DNA of 64,000 nt from Thioalkalivibrio sp. ALJ21 (GTDB lineage Bacteria > Pseudomonadota > Gammaproteobacteria > Ectothiorhodospirales > Ectothiorhodospiraceae). The notes under the pieces were generated by a model. The model saw only the letters and a list, made by a program, of their open reading frames with translations, was not told where the DNA came from and ran no database searches. The DNA is taken from contig NZ_KB905155.1 in NCBI RefSeq assembly GCF_000378605.1, positions 248,001 through 312,000 of the forward strand. Direction: 5' to 3'. A program made the position numbers and the translations under genes. Positions 7,005 to 15,004 of the stretch are shown here, piece after piece. Each line of letters opens with the position of its first letter. Position 1 is the first letter of the stretch.

Positions 7005-9326
7005 ATGAGCATCCATCTGGAGGACTACCAGGACCTCCTCGACGATCTGGGAAACCACGCCACCGAGGTGCTGGAGAGTTCCTGGCAGGAGGCCAGTCGT
7101 GCCTTCAGCGCCAGCGGCCTCAAACGCTACTACCTTGAAGGGGCCCGCAGTCTCCAGGCGCTGGGGCGCGGTTCCGAGATGGTCGTCGCCTTCGTGCAGG
7201 AGGCGCCGGCACTGGCCCAGGAACTGGGCGAAGATGCCGTTGCGGAACTGCTCGGTTCCGCGATCAAGATGTACTCCAAGACCTCCGCGGCGGTCATCAC
7301 CCTGGTGATCGAGACTAGCCCGGTCGCGGCCCAGCGGCTTGGCGACTATTCGCTGTTCGAGGGGTATCTGCGCCTGCTGGATAACCTGCTGGGGCAGGCG
7401 CCGCGTGGTGTGCGGCCGATGCTGGAACACCTGGACGAGCTGCTGACCCACCTGACGCTGGGCGGTCTGCGGCGCTGGGCGACGTGGGGCGCGCAGGCGC
7501 ACCGCACGGACCTGGAGGGCCAGATTGCGTACTTCGGTCTGGAGTCGCCGGAGTCACGCTCGGTGTTCCAGAAGGAGCGCCGCGGCACCTTGTTTGTGGA
7601 CGTGCAGCGCCGCATCAACCTCTACCTGCGCTCGTTGTGGGCACGCGATTTCTTTATGCGCCCGACCAGTGGTGACTTCGAGTCCCGCGAGGGATATCGG
7701 CCTTACATCGAGGGCTTCACGATCTTCCTGCCGGATGCCTACGACGATGTCGAGGGCCTGACCGGGCTGGACCTCTATCGCGCGGCGGCCGCGCATGCGG
7801 CGTCCCATGTGGTGCATACCCGCGAGATGCAGGCGGAGGAGGGCCCGCGGGGCGTAGTCGGCATCCTGACCGAGCTGTTCGAGGACGCGCGCATCGAGGC
7901 CCTGGCGATCGCGGCGTTCCCGGGCCTGCGCCAGATCTGGGTGCCGCTGCACACCGCCACGGCGGAGGATGGCGAGACGCCGCAGTCATTGCTGGCGCGC
8001 ACCGCGCGAGCCCTGCTCGATCCGCAATACCACGACCCGCATGCATTCGTGCAGAAGGCCGTGCGCGCGTTTGCGGAACGCCTGGACGACCTCGAGGCCG
8101 CAGGGCTGGCCCGCGAGCTGGCCGAGGCGCTGGCGTCCGAGTTCCCCGAGCAGGGCTACATGAATCCGGCCAAGGTCGCGCCGGAGGTGCTCTATCGCGA
8201 CGACAACCGCTATCTCTGGAACTTCGGGCGCGAAGAGGAAGAGGCGGAGGTCCTGGCCGCGCATGGCTCCGGGCAGGAGCGTTTCTATGTCACGCCGATG
8301 CAGATGATCAATACGCTGGACGTGCCGAACGCCGGCGACGACGCCCAGCAGATCTTGGTGCTGGCGACCGAGTGGTTCCGCGACGGCGAAGACGAAAGCA
8401 TCAACCAGCAGGAAGGCAAGGAGCCGATCTCGCTGCCGTTCCACTATCACGAGTGGGACTATCAGATGCAGCTGGAACGGCCGCACTGGGTCACGCTGCT
8501 GGAGCGGCGCCCGCGAAAGGGCGACATCGAGGAAATCGAGGCGATTTACGACAAGCACAAGCCGCTGGTCTCGCGCCTGAAGTTCCTGATCGAGGCGATG
8601 CAGCCCCAGGGTGTGCAACGCATGCGCAAGCAGCCGGAGGGTGACGAGCTGGACGTGAACGCGCTGGTCGAGGCCCAGATCGACGTCCGCATGCGGCGCC
8701 AGCCTGACGAACGCATCTATGTGCGCAATCTGCGTCATGTGCGCGACCTGTCCGTGCTGGTGCTGCTGGACCTGTCGGAGTCGACCAACGAGACGATCGG
8801 CGACGGCGAGACGACCGTGGTGCAACTGGCGCGCGAAGCGGCCACACTGCTGTCTGGCGCGATCTCGCGCATTGGCGACCCGTTCGCCATCCACGGCTTC
8901 GCCTCCGACGGGCGTCACGACGTCGAGTACTACCGCTTCAAGGATTTCGACGCCCCGTTCGACGACACCGCGAAAGCGCGTCTCGCCGGGATGAAAGGCC
9001 AGCTATCCACCCGCATGGGAGCGGCCATCCGCCATGCCGGCCAGTTGCTGCACAATCAGGGCACGGCGAAAAAGCTGCTGCTGATCATCACCGACGGCGA
9101 ACCGGCGGATACCGACGTGCGTGACCCACAGTACCTGCGTCAGGATGCGAAGCGGGCGGTAGAGGAGGTCGGGCGCAAAGGCGTGTACACCTTCTGCATG
9201 AGTCTCGATCCGAACGCCGACGAGTACGTCGAGCGCATCTTCGGGGCCCAGCATTTCATGGTGCTGGACCAGATCGACCGGCTACCGGAGAAGCTGCCGA
9301 TGCTGTACGCGGGTCTCACGCGGTAA
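7005..9326 (+). CDS. cbbO: Rubisco activase adaptor CbbO (von Willebrand A domain)
   Basis: A 773-residue CbbO that docks the CbbQ hexamer onto Rubisco. The C-terminal third is a von Willebrand A domain with an intact metal-ion-dependent adhesion motif DLSES (in LVLLDLSEST), followed by a conserved Thr-Asp segment (IITDGEP). The N-terminal two thirds are helical and acidic. Length matches carboxysomal CbbO proteins. cbbR starts 13 bp downstream on the same strand. Confidence 0.95.
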   Translation: MSIHLEDYQDLLDDLGNHATEVLESSWQEASRAFSASGLKRYYLEGARSLQALGRGSEMVVAFVQEAPALAQELGEDAVAELLGSAIKMYSKTSAAVITLVIETSPVAAQRLGDYSLFEGYLRLLDNLLGQAPRGVRPMLEHLDELLTHLTLGGLRRWATWGAQAHRTDLEGQIAYFGLESPESRSVFQKERRGTLFVDVQRRINLYLRSLWARDFFMRPTSGDFESREGYRPYIEGFTIFLPDAYDDVEGLTGLDLYRAAAAHAASHVVHTREMQAEEGPRGVVGILTELFEDARIEALAIAAFPGLRQIWVPLHTATAEDGETPQSLLARTARALLDPQYHDPHAFVQKAVRAFAERLDDLEAAGLARELAEALASEFPEQGYMNPAKVAPEVLYRDDNRYLWNFGREEEEAEVLAAHGSGQERFYVTPMQMINTLDVPNAGDDAQQILVLATEWFRDGEDESINQQEGKEPISLPFHYHEWDYQMQLERPHWVTLLERRPRKGDIEEIEAIYDKHKPLVSRLKFLIEAMQPQGVQRMRKQPEGDELDVNALVEAQIDVRMRRQPDERIYVRNLRHVRDLSVLVLLDLSESTNETIGDGETTVVQLAREAATLLSGAISRIGDPFAIHGFASDGRHDVEYYRFKDFDAPFDDTAKARLAGMKGQLSTRMGAAIRHAGQLLHNQGTAKKLLLIITDGEPADTDVRDPQYLRQDAKRAVEEVGRKGVYTFCMSLDPNADEYVERIFGAQHFMVLDQIDRLPEKLPMLYAGLTR

Positions 9327-9339
9327 ACGATCGTCACGC

Positions 9340-10362
9340 ATGGCCCAGTCCCCTACGCCAAAGGAGTCCGGTCTCCCGCAGGTGATGCTCAAGTCGGAGC
9401 TGCCGGCGCACCTGATCCGGCATGCCACGCTGCGTCAGCTGCAGGTGTTCGAGGCGATCGTGCGCCTGGGGAGCTTTACCCGCGCGGCCGAAGAGCTGCA
9501 TCTGACCCAGCCGACCGTCTCGATCCAGATCAAGAAGCTCTCCACGGCACTGGGGCTCCCGCTGTTCGAATACGTGGGGCGCAAGGCCTTCCCGACCGAG
9601 GTCGGTCTGCTGCTGTACGACACCTGCCGCGAGATGCTCGGCGCGCTGACCAACCTCGAGATGAAACTGGCCGAGATGCACGGCCTCAAGCGCGGGCGTC
9701 TGCGTCTCGCGGTGATCACCACGGCGCAGTACTTCGCGCCCAGCATCCTCGGTCAGTTCGCCCGGCGGTATCCCGATATCGAGCTGTCGCTGGAGGTCAG
9801 CAACTTTGACCGGGTGCTGGAGCGGCTGTCGAACAACGACGACGACCTCTACATCATCGGGCATGTCCCCGAGCGGTTGACTGATGTCGCGGTGCACCCG
9901 TTCGCGCCCAATCCGCTGGTGGTGATGGCCAGCCGTGACCACCCGCTGGTCGGCCGGCGCAATATCCCGCTGAAGGAGCTGGAGCAGGAGACGTTCCTGA
10001 TGCGCGAACCCGGCTCGGGTATCCGCGAGGCGACGCTCAAGCTGTTCCAGGAGCACGGGATCAGCCCGCCCGTGCGCATGGAGCTGGGCAGTAACGAGGC
10101 GATCAAGCAGGCGGTGATCGGCGGTCTGGGGATTGCCGTGCTGTCGCTGCACACCCTCAGTGCCGAGGGGGCCGAGGGTCCGGTGGCGCTACTGGATGTG
10201 GAACACTTCCCGATCCATCGCCAGTGGCACATCGTCTACCCGAAAAAGAAGGTCCTGTCCGTCGTCGCCCAGACCTTTCTCGACTTCGCCATCCAGGACG
10301 AGGCCCGGGTGCGCGGGCAGGTCGAGGACCTGCTGGCCGCGTTCAAGGCCCAGGCCGGCTGA
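9340..10362 (+). CDS. cbbR: LysR-family regulator, CbbR type
   Basis: A 340-residue LysR-type transcription factor. The winged helix-turn-helix lies near residues 28-90 (TLRQLQVFEAIV, AEELHLTQPTVSIQIKKL), followed by a two-lobed effector domain (LAVITTAQYFAP, VSNFDRVLERL). The sequence pattern is that of CbbR, which activates Calvin-cycle operons in response to metabolites. It is encoded 3' of cbbO in the same direction rather than divergently from the operon, so it may be co-transcribed with cbbQO. Targets are inferred. Confidence 0.88.
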   Translation: MAQSPTPKESGLPQVMLKSELPAHLIRHATLRQLQVFEAIVRLGSFTRAAEELHLTQPTVSIQIKKLSTALGLPLFEYVGRKAFPTEVGLLLYDTCREMLGALTNLEMKLAEMHGLKRGRLRLAVITTAQYFAPSILGQFARRYPDIELSLEVSNFDRVLERLSNNDDDLYIIGHVPERLTDVAVHPFAPNPLVVMASRDHPLVGRRNIPLKELEQETFLMREPGSGIREATLKLFQEHGISPPVRMELGSNEAIKQAVIGGLGIAVLSLHTLSAEGAEGPVALLDVEHFPIHRQWHIVYPKKKVLSVVAQTFLDFAIQDEARVRGQVEDLLAAFKAQAG

Positions 10363-10395
10363 GCGGCGGCCAAGACAGGCCCTGAGGGGTCCCTT

Positions 10396-10423
10396 GGGAA
10401 ACGCTGATTGATCGGCGTTTCCC
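10396..10423. repeat. Minimal palindrome of the AGGGAAACRC repeat family
   Basis: GGGAAACGC (10396-10404) and GCGTTTCCC (10415-10423) are perfect inverted copies around TGATTGATCG. The half-sites equal the tips of the larger elements at 26884, 27503 and 35626. Lying 33 bp after cbbR, it could also act as a transcription-stopping hairpin, though no T-run follows. Confidence 0.75.
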
Positions 10424-10443
10424 TGCGGCACAGGGACGTGCCG

Positions 10444-10476
10444 CCGGAATCGACCGCCGTAGGCGGTTGATTCCGG
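10444..10476. other. Strong 15-bp stem-loop in the cbbR-downstream spacer
   Basis: Bases 10444-10458 pair with 10462-10476 around a GTA loop: fourteen Watson-Crick pairs and one G-T pair. No T-run follows, so it is not a standard terminator. It lies 150 bp before the next gene and may be a processing signal, a leader structure or part of a small RNA. Confidence 0.6.
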
Positions 10477-10534
10477 AGCAAGCTGCAAACCCCTTTGCCC
10501 GTGCAAAGAGATGCAAGACGATGCAGCGCCGCGT

Positions 10535-10576
10535 GCGCTGAGAAAGCCGGGATGGCTTTATTCAGCGCTTTCTTTA
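10535..10576 (+). terminator. Probable terminator downstream of cbbR
   Basis: GCGCTGA (10535-10541) pairs with TCAGCGC (10562-10568), AAAGCC (10543-10548) pairs with GGCTTT (10554-10559), and TTTCTTT follows. It probably ends the cbbQO-cbbR transcript. With the two hairpins above, it accounts for most of the 263-bp gap; no clear promoter for the following gene was found. Confidence 0.6.
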
Positions 10577-10625
10577 AAATTCACGCTTTACCCGGCCGCC
10601 ATCGGCCCGAGTGGGAGAACGCGCA

Positions 10626-11192
10626 GTGAGCACCGTGACCCGTCCGCGTATCAGCGGTACCCAGTTCATCAACGCCGACGAGGCCCCGCGTTCGCGCCTG
10701 AGCCTGAGCGCCTCGCACCGCGACCAGCATCACCCGGTGACCGGGACGGGCAGTGACATGCTCGCCGCCGCGATCGATACCCCGCCGAACGAGAGCTGTG
10801 TGGTCTGCGCACCCGCCACGCGCCGTCTGGCCGAGGAACTGTTCGACGCCTGGAACGACGCCCTGCAGACGGGTGACGCCCGCCGCGTGACCGCGTTGTA
10901 CGCCGACGACGCGGTGCTGCTGCCGACCGTGTCCAATGTCCCGCGCACCAACCATGCCGAGATCCAGGACTACTTTGAGCATTTCCTCGAGAAGAAGCCC
11001 TTCGGCACGATCAATACGCGCAACGTGAAGCTCGGCTGCAACAAGCTGACCGACGCCGGCACCTATACCTTCCGCGTGACCGACGGCAACGAGACGCAGG
11101 AAGTCCCCGCGCGCTACACCTTCGTCTACGAGAACCGCGACGGGGAATGGAAAATCGTGCACCACCACTCCTCGATGATGCCCACTGCGTGA
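10626..11192 (+). CDS. SnoaL-like (SgcJ/CaMKII-association type) protein with CsoS2-like N-terminal repeats
   Basis: A 188-residue protein in two parts. Residues about 65-186 look like a SnoaL/CaMKII-association (cystatin-like cone) domain: ELFDAWNDALQTGD, VTALYADDAVLLPT and a final WKIVHHHSS. Such domains form dimers or oligomers and bind small ligands or act as assembly domains. Residues 1-61 are different: ISGTQFINADE (9-19) lines up with VSGTPYIGADQ of the CsoS2 encoded at 168-200, HPVTGTG (36-42) resembles CsoS2 HPVSGSQ, and a Cys pair follows (58, 61). This suggests shell or carboxysome targeting. The GTG at 10626 is chosen because GGGAG lies eight bases upstream; GTG 10611 is possible. 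Enzymatic function is not known. Confidence 0.75.
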   Translation: MSTVTRPRISGTQFINADEAPRSRLSLSASHRDQHHPVTGTGSDMLAAAIDTPPNESCVVCAPATRRLAEELFDAWNDALQTGDARRVTALYADDAVLLPTVSNVPRTNHAEIQDYFEHFLEKKPFGTINTRNVKLGCNKLTDAGTYTFRVTDGNETQEVPARYTFVYENRDGEWKIVHHHSSMMPTA

Positions 11193-11269
11193 CCCGGTAA
11201 TCGGTGAACGTTTGTTCCCGGCAGGGCGAGTCGCGATACTGGGCGCTCGCTACCATCGGGAGAAAGGGA

Positions 11270-11752
11270 ATGTCCAAACGCTCATTCGTGATCCTGGCCG
11301 CTGCTGGCCTGGCACTGGCCGGTGCCGGTAGCGCGCAGGCCTCCAACAGCGCCGAGCTGGAACTGGACGGCGAGACCTACACGCTGGATGTTCAGGTCTG
11401 TGACTTCTCCGGCGAGGCAGACGAGGGCGATCTTCAGACCCTGGTCGGGGATGCCGAGACCGATGATGGCCCGATGCGTGTGTTTGTCTCGCGCAATGAG
11501 GTCAGCGGCATGCTGATGCATACGGTCAGCGTTCAGGTCGGGGATGTGATGTCCCCCGAGGGCGAGGTGCTGGAGGCCAACCGCAGCCGTTCCGGCGATC
11601 AGTGGTTCTCGGCTGCAGACGGCCCCTCCGAACCCCTGATCCGGATCGACGGTGCGGAACTGGTCGCCGAGGGGCTGTTTTCCGATACCGGAATGACGCG
11701 GGATCCGGTCGAGGGGCGCCTGACCGCGACCTGCAACGACCCGGGTGTCTGA
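11270..11752 (+). CDS. Putative exported protein of unknown function
   Basis: A 160-residue protein with a clear signal peptide ([20 protein letters not shown], cleavage probably after SAQA). The mature part is acidic, predicted beta-rich, and contains two Cys (VQVCDFSGE and the terminal TATCNDPGV) that could form a disulfide. It resembles no family I can name. The start at 11270 follows GGGAGAAAGGGA; an upstream in-frame start at 11204 would bury the signal peptide. Its end overlaps the GTG start of the next gene, so the two may be co-translated. Confidence 0.7.
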   Translation: MSKRSFVILAAAGLALAGAGSAQASNSAELELDGETYTLDVQVCDFSGEADEGDLQTLVGDAETDDGPMRVFVSRNEVSGMLMHTVSVQVGDVMSPEGEVLEANRSRSGDQWFSAADGPSEPLIRIDGAELVAEGLFSDTGMTRDPVEGRLTATCNDPGV

Positions 11753-12743
11753 GCCAGGCCGCGACCGATCGCAGGCGGCGGTTGCTGCTGCAGTATGCGC
11801 AGCCACGGGCGCCCGCCGCGCGACCCCCATTGAGCGTGTCCAGACCCTCTGGAGCGGCTATGGCGAGATCGTTCGCTATCATCTGGAAGACGCGTACGTT
11901 CCCACCGTTATAGCCAAGCACATTGTGTTCCCCGATGATCGTCGCCACCCACGCGGCTGGTCGGGAGCGCGAGGGCATGAGCGCAAGCGACACTCCTATC
12001 AGGTCGAGATGCACTGGTATCGCGACTGGGCGGGGCGCTGCAGCGACGCCTGTCGTGTCCCGCTTTGTCACCTCGCGCAGGACCTGGGCGATTCCCACCT
12101 GATTGTGCTGGAGGACCTGGATGCCGCCGGTTTTCCACTTCGCCACGATCACCTTTCGGTGGAGCAGACCGGCGTTTGTCTGGCTTGGCTTGCGGCCTTC
12201 CACGCGACCTTTCTGGGCGCCAGGCCCTCGGGGCTATGGACTACGGGTACCTACTGGCACCTCGCGACCCGGCCGGACGAGTGGGCGGCCATTGCCGATC
12301 CCCAGCTGCGCGAAGCGGCCCCAACGCTCGATCAGCGGCTCAATGCAGCGCGCTTTCAGACGCTGGTGCATGGCGATGCCAAGGTCGCGAACTTCTGTTT
12401 CAGCGAACGCGGTGATCGTGTGGCCGCGGTGGACTTCCAGTATGTCGGCGGTGGCTGCGGGATGAAGGATGTCGCGTACTTCATCGGCAGCTGTCTGGAC
12501 GAGGCCGATCAGGAACGCTTCGAAGCAAGACTGCTGGAGGGGTATTTCAAGGCGCTGCGCTCGGTGGTTGCCGCCACGCACGGCACAGGTTTGGATTTGG
12601 GCGCACTGGAGCAGGAATGGCGCGAGCTGTTCCCGCTGGCCCAGGCGGATTTCCAGCGTTTTCTGGCCGGCTGGAGTCCGGAGCACTGGAAACGCAATGA
12701 CTACGCCGAGCGCGTGACACGCAAGGCGCTGGATCAGTTGTAG
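11745..12743 (+). CDS. Aminoglycoside-phosphotransferase/ecdysteroid-kinase-like protein
   Basis: A 332-residue protein with the choline/aminoglycoside kinase fold. The catalytic loop is [14 protein letters not shown] and the metal-binding segment [12 protein letters not shown]; the CHK-kinase-like (ecdysteroid kinase) family has this arrangement. It presumably phosphorylates a small molecule, but no substrate can be assigned. The annotated start is a GTG overlapping the upstream stop by eight bases; a later start near residue 25 is possible because the first residues are low in conservation signals. It converges with ettA. Confidence 0.75.
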   Translation: MSEPGRDRSQAAVAAAVCAATGARRATPIERVQTLWSGYGEIVRYHLEDAYVPTVIAKHIVFPDDRRHPRGWSGARGHERKRHSYQVEMHWYRDWAGRCSDACRVPLCHLAQDLGDSHLIVLEDLDAAGFPLRHDHLSVEQTGVCLAWLAAFHATFLGARPSGLWTTGTYWHLATRPDEWAAIADPQLREAAPTLDQRLNAARFQTLVHGDAKVANFCFSERGDRVAAVDFQYVGGGCGMKDVAYFIGSCLDEADQERFEARLLEGYFKALRSVVAATHGTGLDLGALEQEWRELFPLAQADFQRFLAGWSPEHWKRNDYAERVTRKALDQL

Positions 12744-12745
12744 GC

Positions 12746-12778
12746 CCGGGCTCTTCGGGCGCCGCGCGGGACGCCCGG
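12746..12778. terminator. Possible bidirectional terminator between convergent genes
   Basis: CCGGGC (12746-12751) and GCCCGG (12773-12778) form a stem in the 48-bp gap between the kinase-like gene and ettA, with further GC pairing inside. No T-run is seen on either strand, so this is only a weak candidate. Confidence 0.3.
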
Positions 12779-12791
12779 AGAGTGGGTTCGG

Positions 12792-14459
12792 TCAGGAGGC
12801 CAGCCGCTTGTACTTGACCCGGTGCGGCTGGTCGGCCTCGGCACCCAGGCGCTTGTGGCGGTCTTCCTCGTATTCCTGGTAGTTGCCGTCGAAGAACACC
12901 ACGTTGCCATCCTCCTCGAACGCGAGGATGTGGGTGGCGATGCGGTCCAGGAACCAGCGGTCATGCGAGATCACGATCGCGGAGCCGGGGAAGTCCAGCA
13001 GGGCCTCTTCCAGCGCGCGCAGGGTCTCCACGTCCAGATCGTTGGTCGGTTCGTCGAGCAGCAGGAAGTTGCCGCCGCTTTGCAGCAGCTTGGCGAGATG
13101 CACGCGGTTGCGTTCCCCGCCTGAGAGTTCCTTCATGCGTTTCTGCTGGTCGGTGCCCTTGAAGTTGAAGCGACCGACATAGGCGCGTGACGGCATCTGG
13201 AAATTGCCGACCTGGATGATGTCCTGGCCGTTGGAGATCTCCTCCCAGACGGTTTTCTCGTCCTGCAGCGCGTCGCGGCTCTGGTCCACATAGGCCAGCT
13301 GCACGGTCTCGCCCAGTTCGATCGTGCCTTCGTCCGGCTGTTCCTGTTCGGCGATCATGCGGAACAGGGTGGTCTTGCCGACGCCGTTCGGGCCGATCAC
13401 GCCGATCAGCGCGCCGCGTGGCACGGAGAACGACAGGCCCTGGTAGAGCACGCGGTCGCCGAAGTTCTTGGACAGGCCGTCCACCTCCAGCACCTTGTCG
13501 CCCAGGCGCGGGCCCGGCGGGATGTAGATTTCCTTGGTCTCGGAGCGCTTCTGGTAGTCGGTGGAGGCGATCTCCTCGAAGCGCTTCAGGCGCGCCTTGC
13601 TCTTGGCGCCGCGGCCCTTCGGGTTGGAACGCACCCACTCGAGCTCCGACTCCATCGCCTTCACGCGGGCGGCCTCGGCCTTTTCTTCCTGCTTCAGGCG
13701 CTTTTCCTTCTGCTCCAGCCACTGCGAGTAGTTGCCCTGGAACGGGATGCCCTGGCCGCGGTCGAGCTCGAGAATCCAGCCGGCCACGTTGTCGAGGAAG
13801 TAACGGTCATGGGTGACCGCGACCACGGTGCCCTGGAACTCCTGCAGGAAGCGTTCCAGCCAGGCCACGGATTCGGCGTCCAGGTGGTTGGTCGGCTCGT
13901 CGAGGATCAGCATGTCCGGGCTGGACAGCAGCAGGCGGCACAGGGCCACGCGGCGGCGTTCCCCCCCGGACAGGGTCTTCACGTCCGCATCCCACGGCGG
14001 CAGGCGCAGGGCGTCTGCGGCGACCTCCAGCTTGCGCTCGAGGTTGTGGCCGTCGGCCGCTTCGATCTTCGCCTCCAGCTCGCCCTGCTTGGCGGCCAGG
14101 GCATCGAAGTCGGCATCGGCCTCGGCATAGGCGGCATACACCTGATCCAGCTCGGCCAGCGCCTCCTTGATCGGGGCCACGGCCTCCTCGACATTGCCGC
14201 GCACGTCCTTGCTCTCGTCGAGCTGCGGCTCCTGCGGCAGGTAGCCGATATTGATGCCCGGCTGCGGCCGCGCCTCGCCGACGATCTCGGTGTCCACGCC
14301 CGCCATGATGCGCAGCAGTGTGGATTTCCCCGCACCGTTGTAACCCAGCACGCCGATCTTGGCGCCCGGGAAGAAGTTCAGGTTGATGTCCTTGAGGATG
14401 TACTTCTTCGGCGGGACGATCTTGCCCACACCGTTCATCGTGAAGATGTACTGCGCCAT
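12792..14459 (-). CDS. ettA: Energy-dependent translational throttle protein EttA (ABC-F)
   Basis: A 555-residue ABC-F ATPase with two nucleotide-binding domains and no membrane part. Walker A motifs are GYNGAGKST and GPNGVGKTT, and each half has an LSGGE signature (TLSGGERRR, ELSGGERNR). The linker between domains and the P-site tRNA-interaction motif identify EttA, which binds the ribosomal E site and gates the first peptide bond according to ADP/ATP ratio. Length matches the family. It is monocistronic here. Confidence 0.95.
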   Translation of the reverse strand: MAQYIFTMNGVGKIVPPKKYILKDINLNFFPGAKIGVLGYNGAGKSTLLRIMAGVDTEIVGEARPQPGINIGYLPQEPQLDESKDVRGNVEEAVAPIKEALAELDQVYAAYAEADADFDALAAKQGELEAKIEAADGHNLERKLEVAADALRLPPWDADVKTLSGGERRRVALCRLLLSSPDMLILDEPTNHLDAESVAWLERFLQEFQGTVVAVTHDRYFLDNVAGWILELDRGQGIPFQGNYSQWLEQKEKRLKQEEKAEAARVKAMESELEWVRSNPKGRGAKSKARLKRFEEIASTDYQKRSETKEIYIPPGPRLGDKVLEVDGLSKNFGDRVLYQGLSFSVPRGALIGVIGPNGVGKTTLFRMIAEQEQPDEGTIELGETVQLAYVDQSRDALQDEKTVWEEISNGQDIIQVGNFQMPSRAYVGRFNFKGTDQQKRMKELSGGERNRVHLAKLLQSGGNFLLLDEPTNDLDVETLRALEEALLDFPGSAIVISHDRWFLDRIATHILAFEEDGNVVFFDGNYQEYEEDRHKRLGAEADQPHRVKYKRLAS

Positions 14460-14677
14460 GATGCTCCTGCGACCAATGCGGTTTGAATGAGGGGCAGGCC
14501 ATTAACGACCCGCGCTGGGTCCGCACTTTACCATTCCGAGGGGTGCAGGGGCGCATGATCCCGGCGTTAAGCAGCGATTGGGGACTCAGGGCCTGATTGC
14601 TGGCGTGACCGGGTCAGTACCCGCTACCAGTGTACTGGTGTTCGGGCGCTGCGTTCCCGGGCATGAAATCATCGCCT

Positions 14678-15004
14678 TCAGCCCTTGAACTTCACCAGGC
14701 GGCTGACCTGGATGTCGGAGATGAAGACGACACCGCTGTGCTGGTTGAAGAAGGGCGTGAACCCTTCGAGGATCGGCTGGACCAGCTCTTCGGGGATTGC
14801 GGCGATGATCATGATCAGCACCTCGTCCTCATTGAACATCAGGTGGCCTTCGTGGAAGCCCTGGCTACCCTTTCCGGAGAGGTTGCCAATGATTGTGTAG
14901 CCCTTCACTCCGGCGCGGTCCAGCAGATCGGTGGCGAAGGCCTGGTGTTCGCCTTCGAGGATGATCTCGATTTTTTTCAGTGGTTTGAGATTCAGGTCGT
15001 TCAT
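14678..15004 (-). CDS. PII-like protein of the DAB inorganic-carbon operon
   Basis: A 108-residue small protein with the alpha/beta ferredoxin-like fold of PII-like proteins: KKIEIILEGEHQAFATDLL, GVKGYTIIGNLSGKG, and a C-terminal strand GVVFISDIQVSRL. PII-like proteins often sense nucleotides or bicarbonate and regulate transporters; control of DAB is inferred from its being the last gene of the dab operon. Its ATG (15004) overlaps the dabA stop (ATGA). A longer frame running into dabA is rejected. The 218-bp gap to ettA holds nothing I can identify. Confidence 0.85.
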   Translation of the reverse strand: MNDLNLKPLKKIEIILEGEHQAFATDLLDRAGVKGYTIIGNLSGKGSQGFHEGHLMFNEDEVLIMIIAAIPEELVQPILEGFTPFFNQHSGVVFISDIQVSRLVKFKG

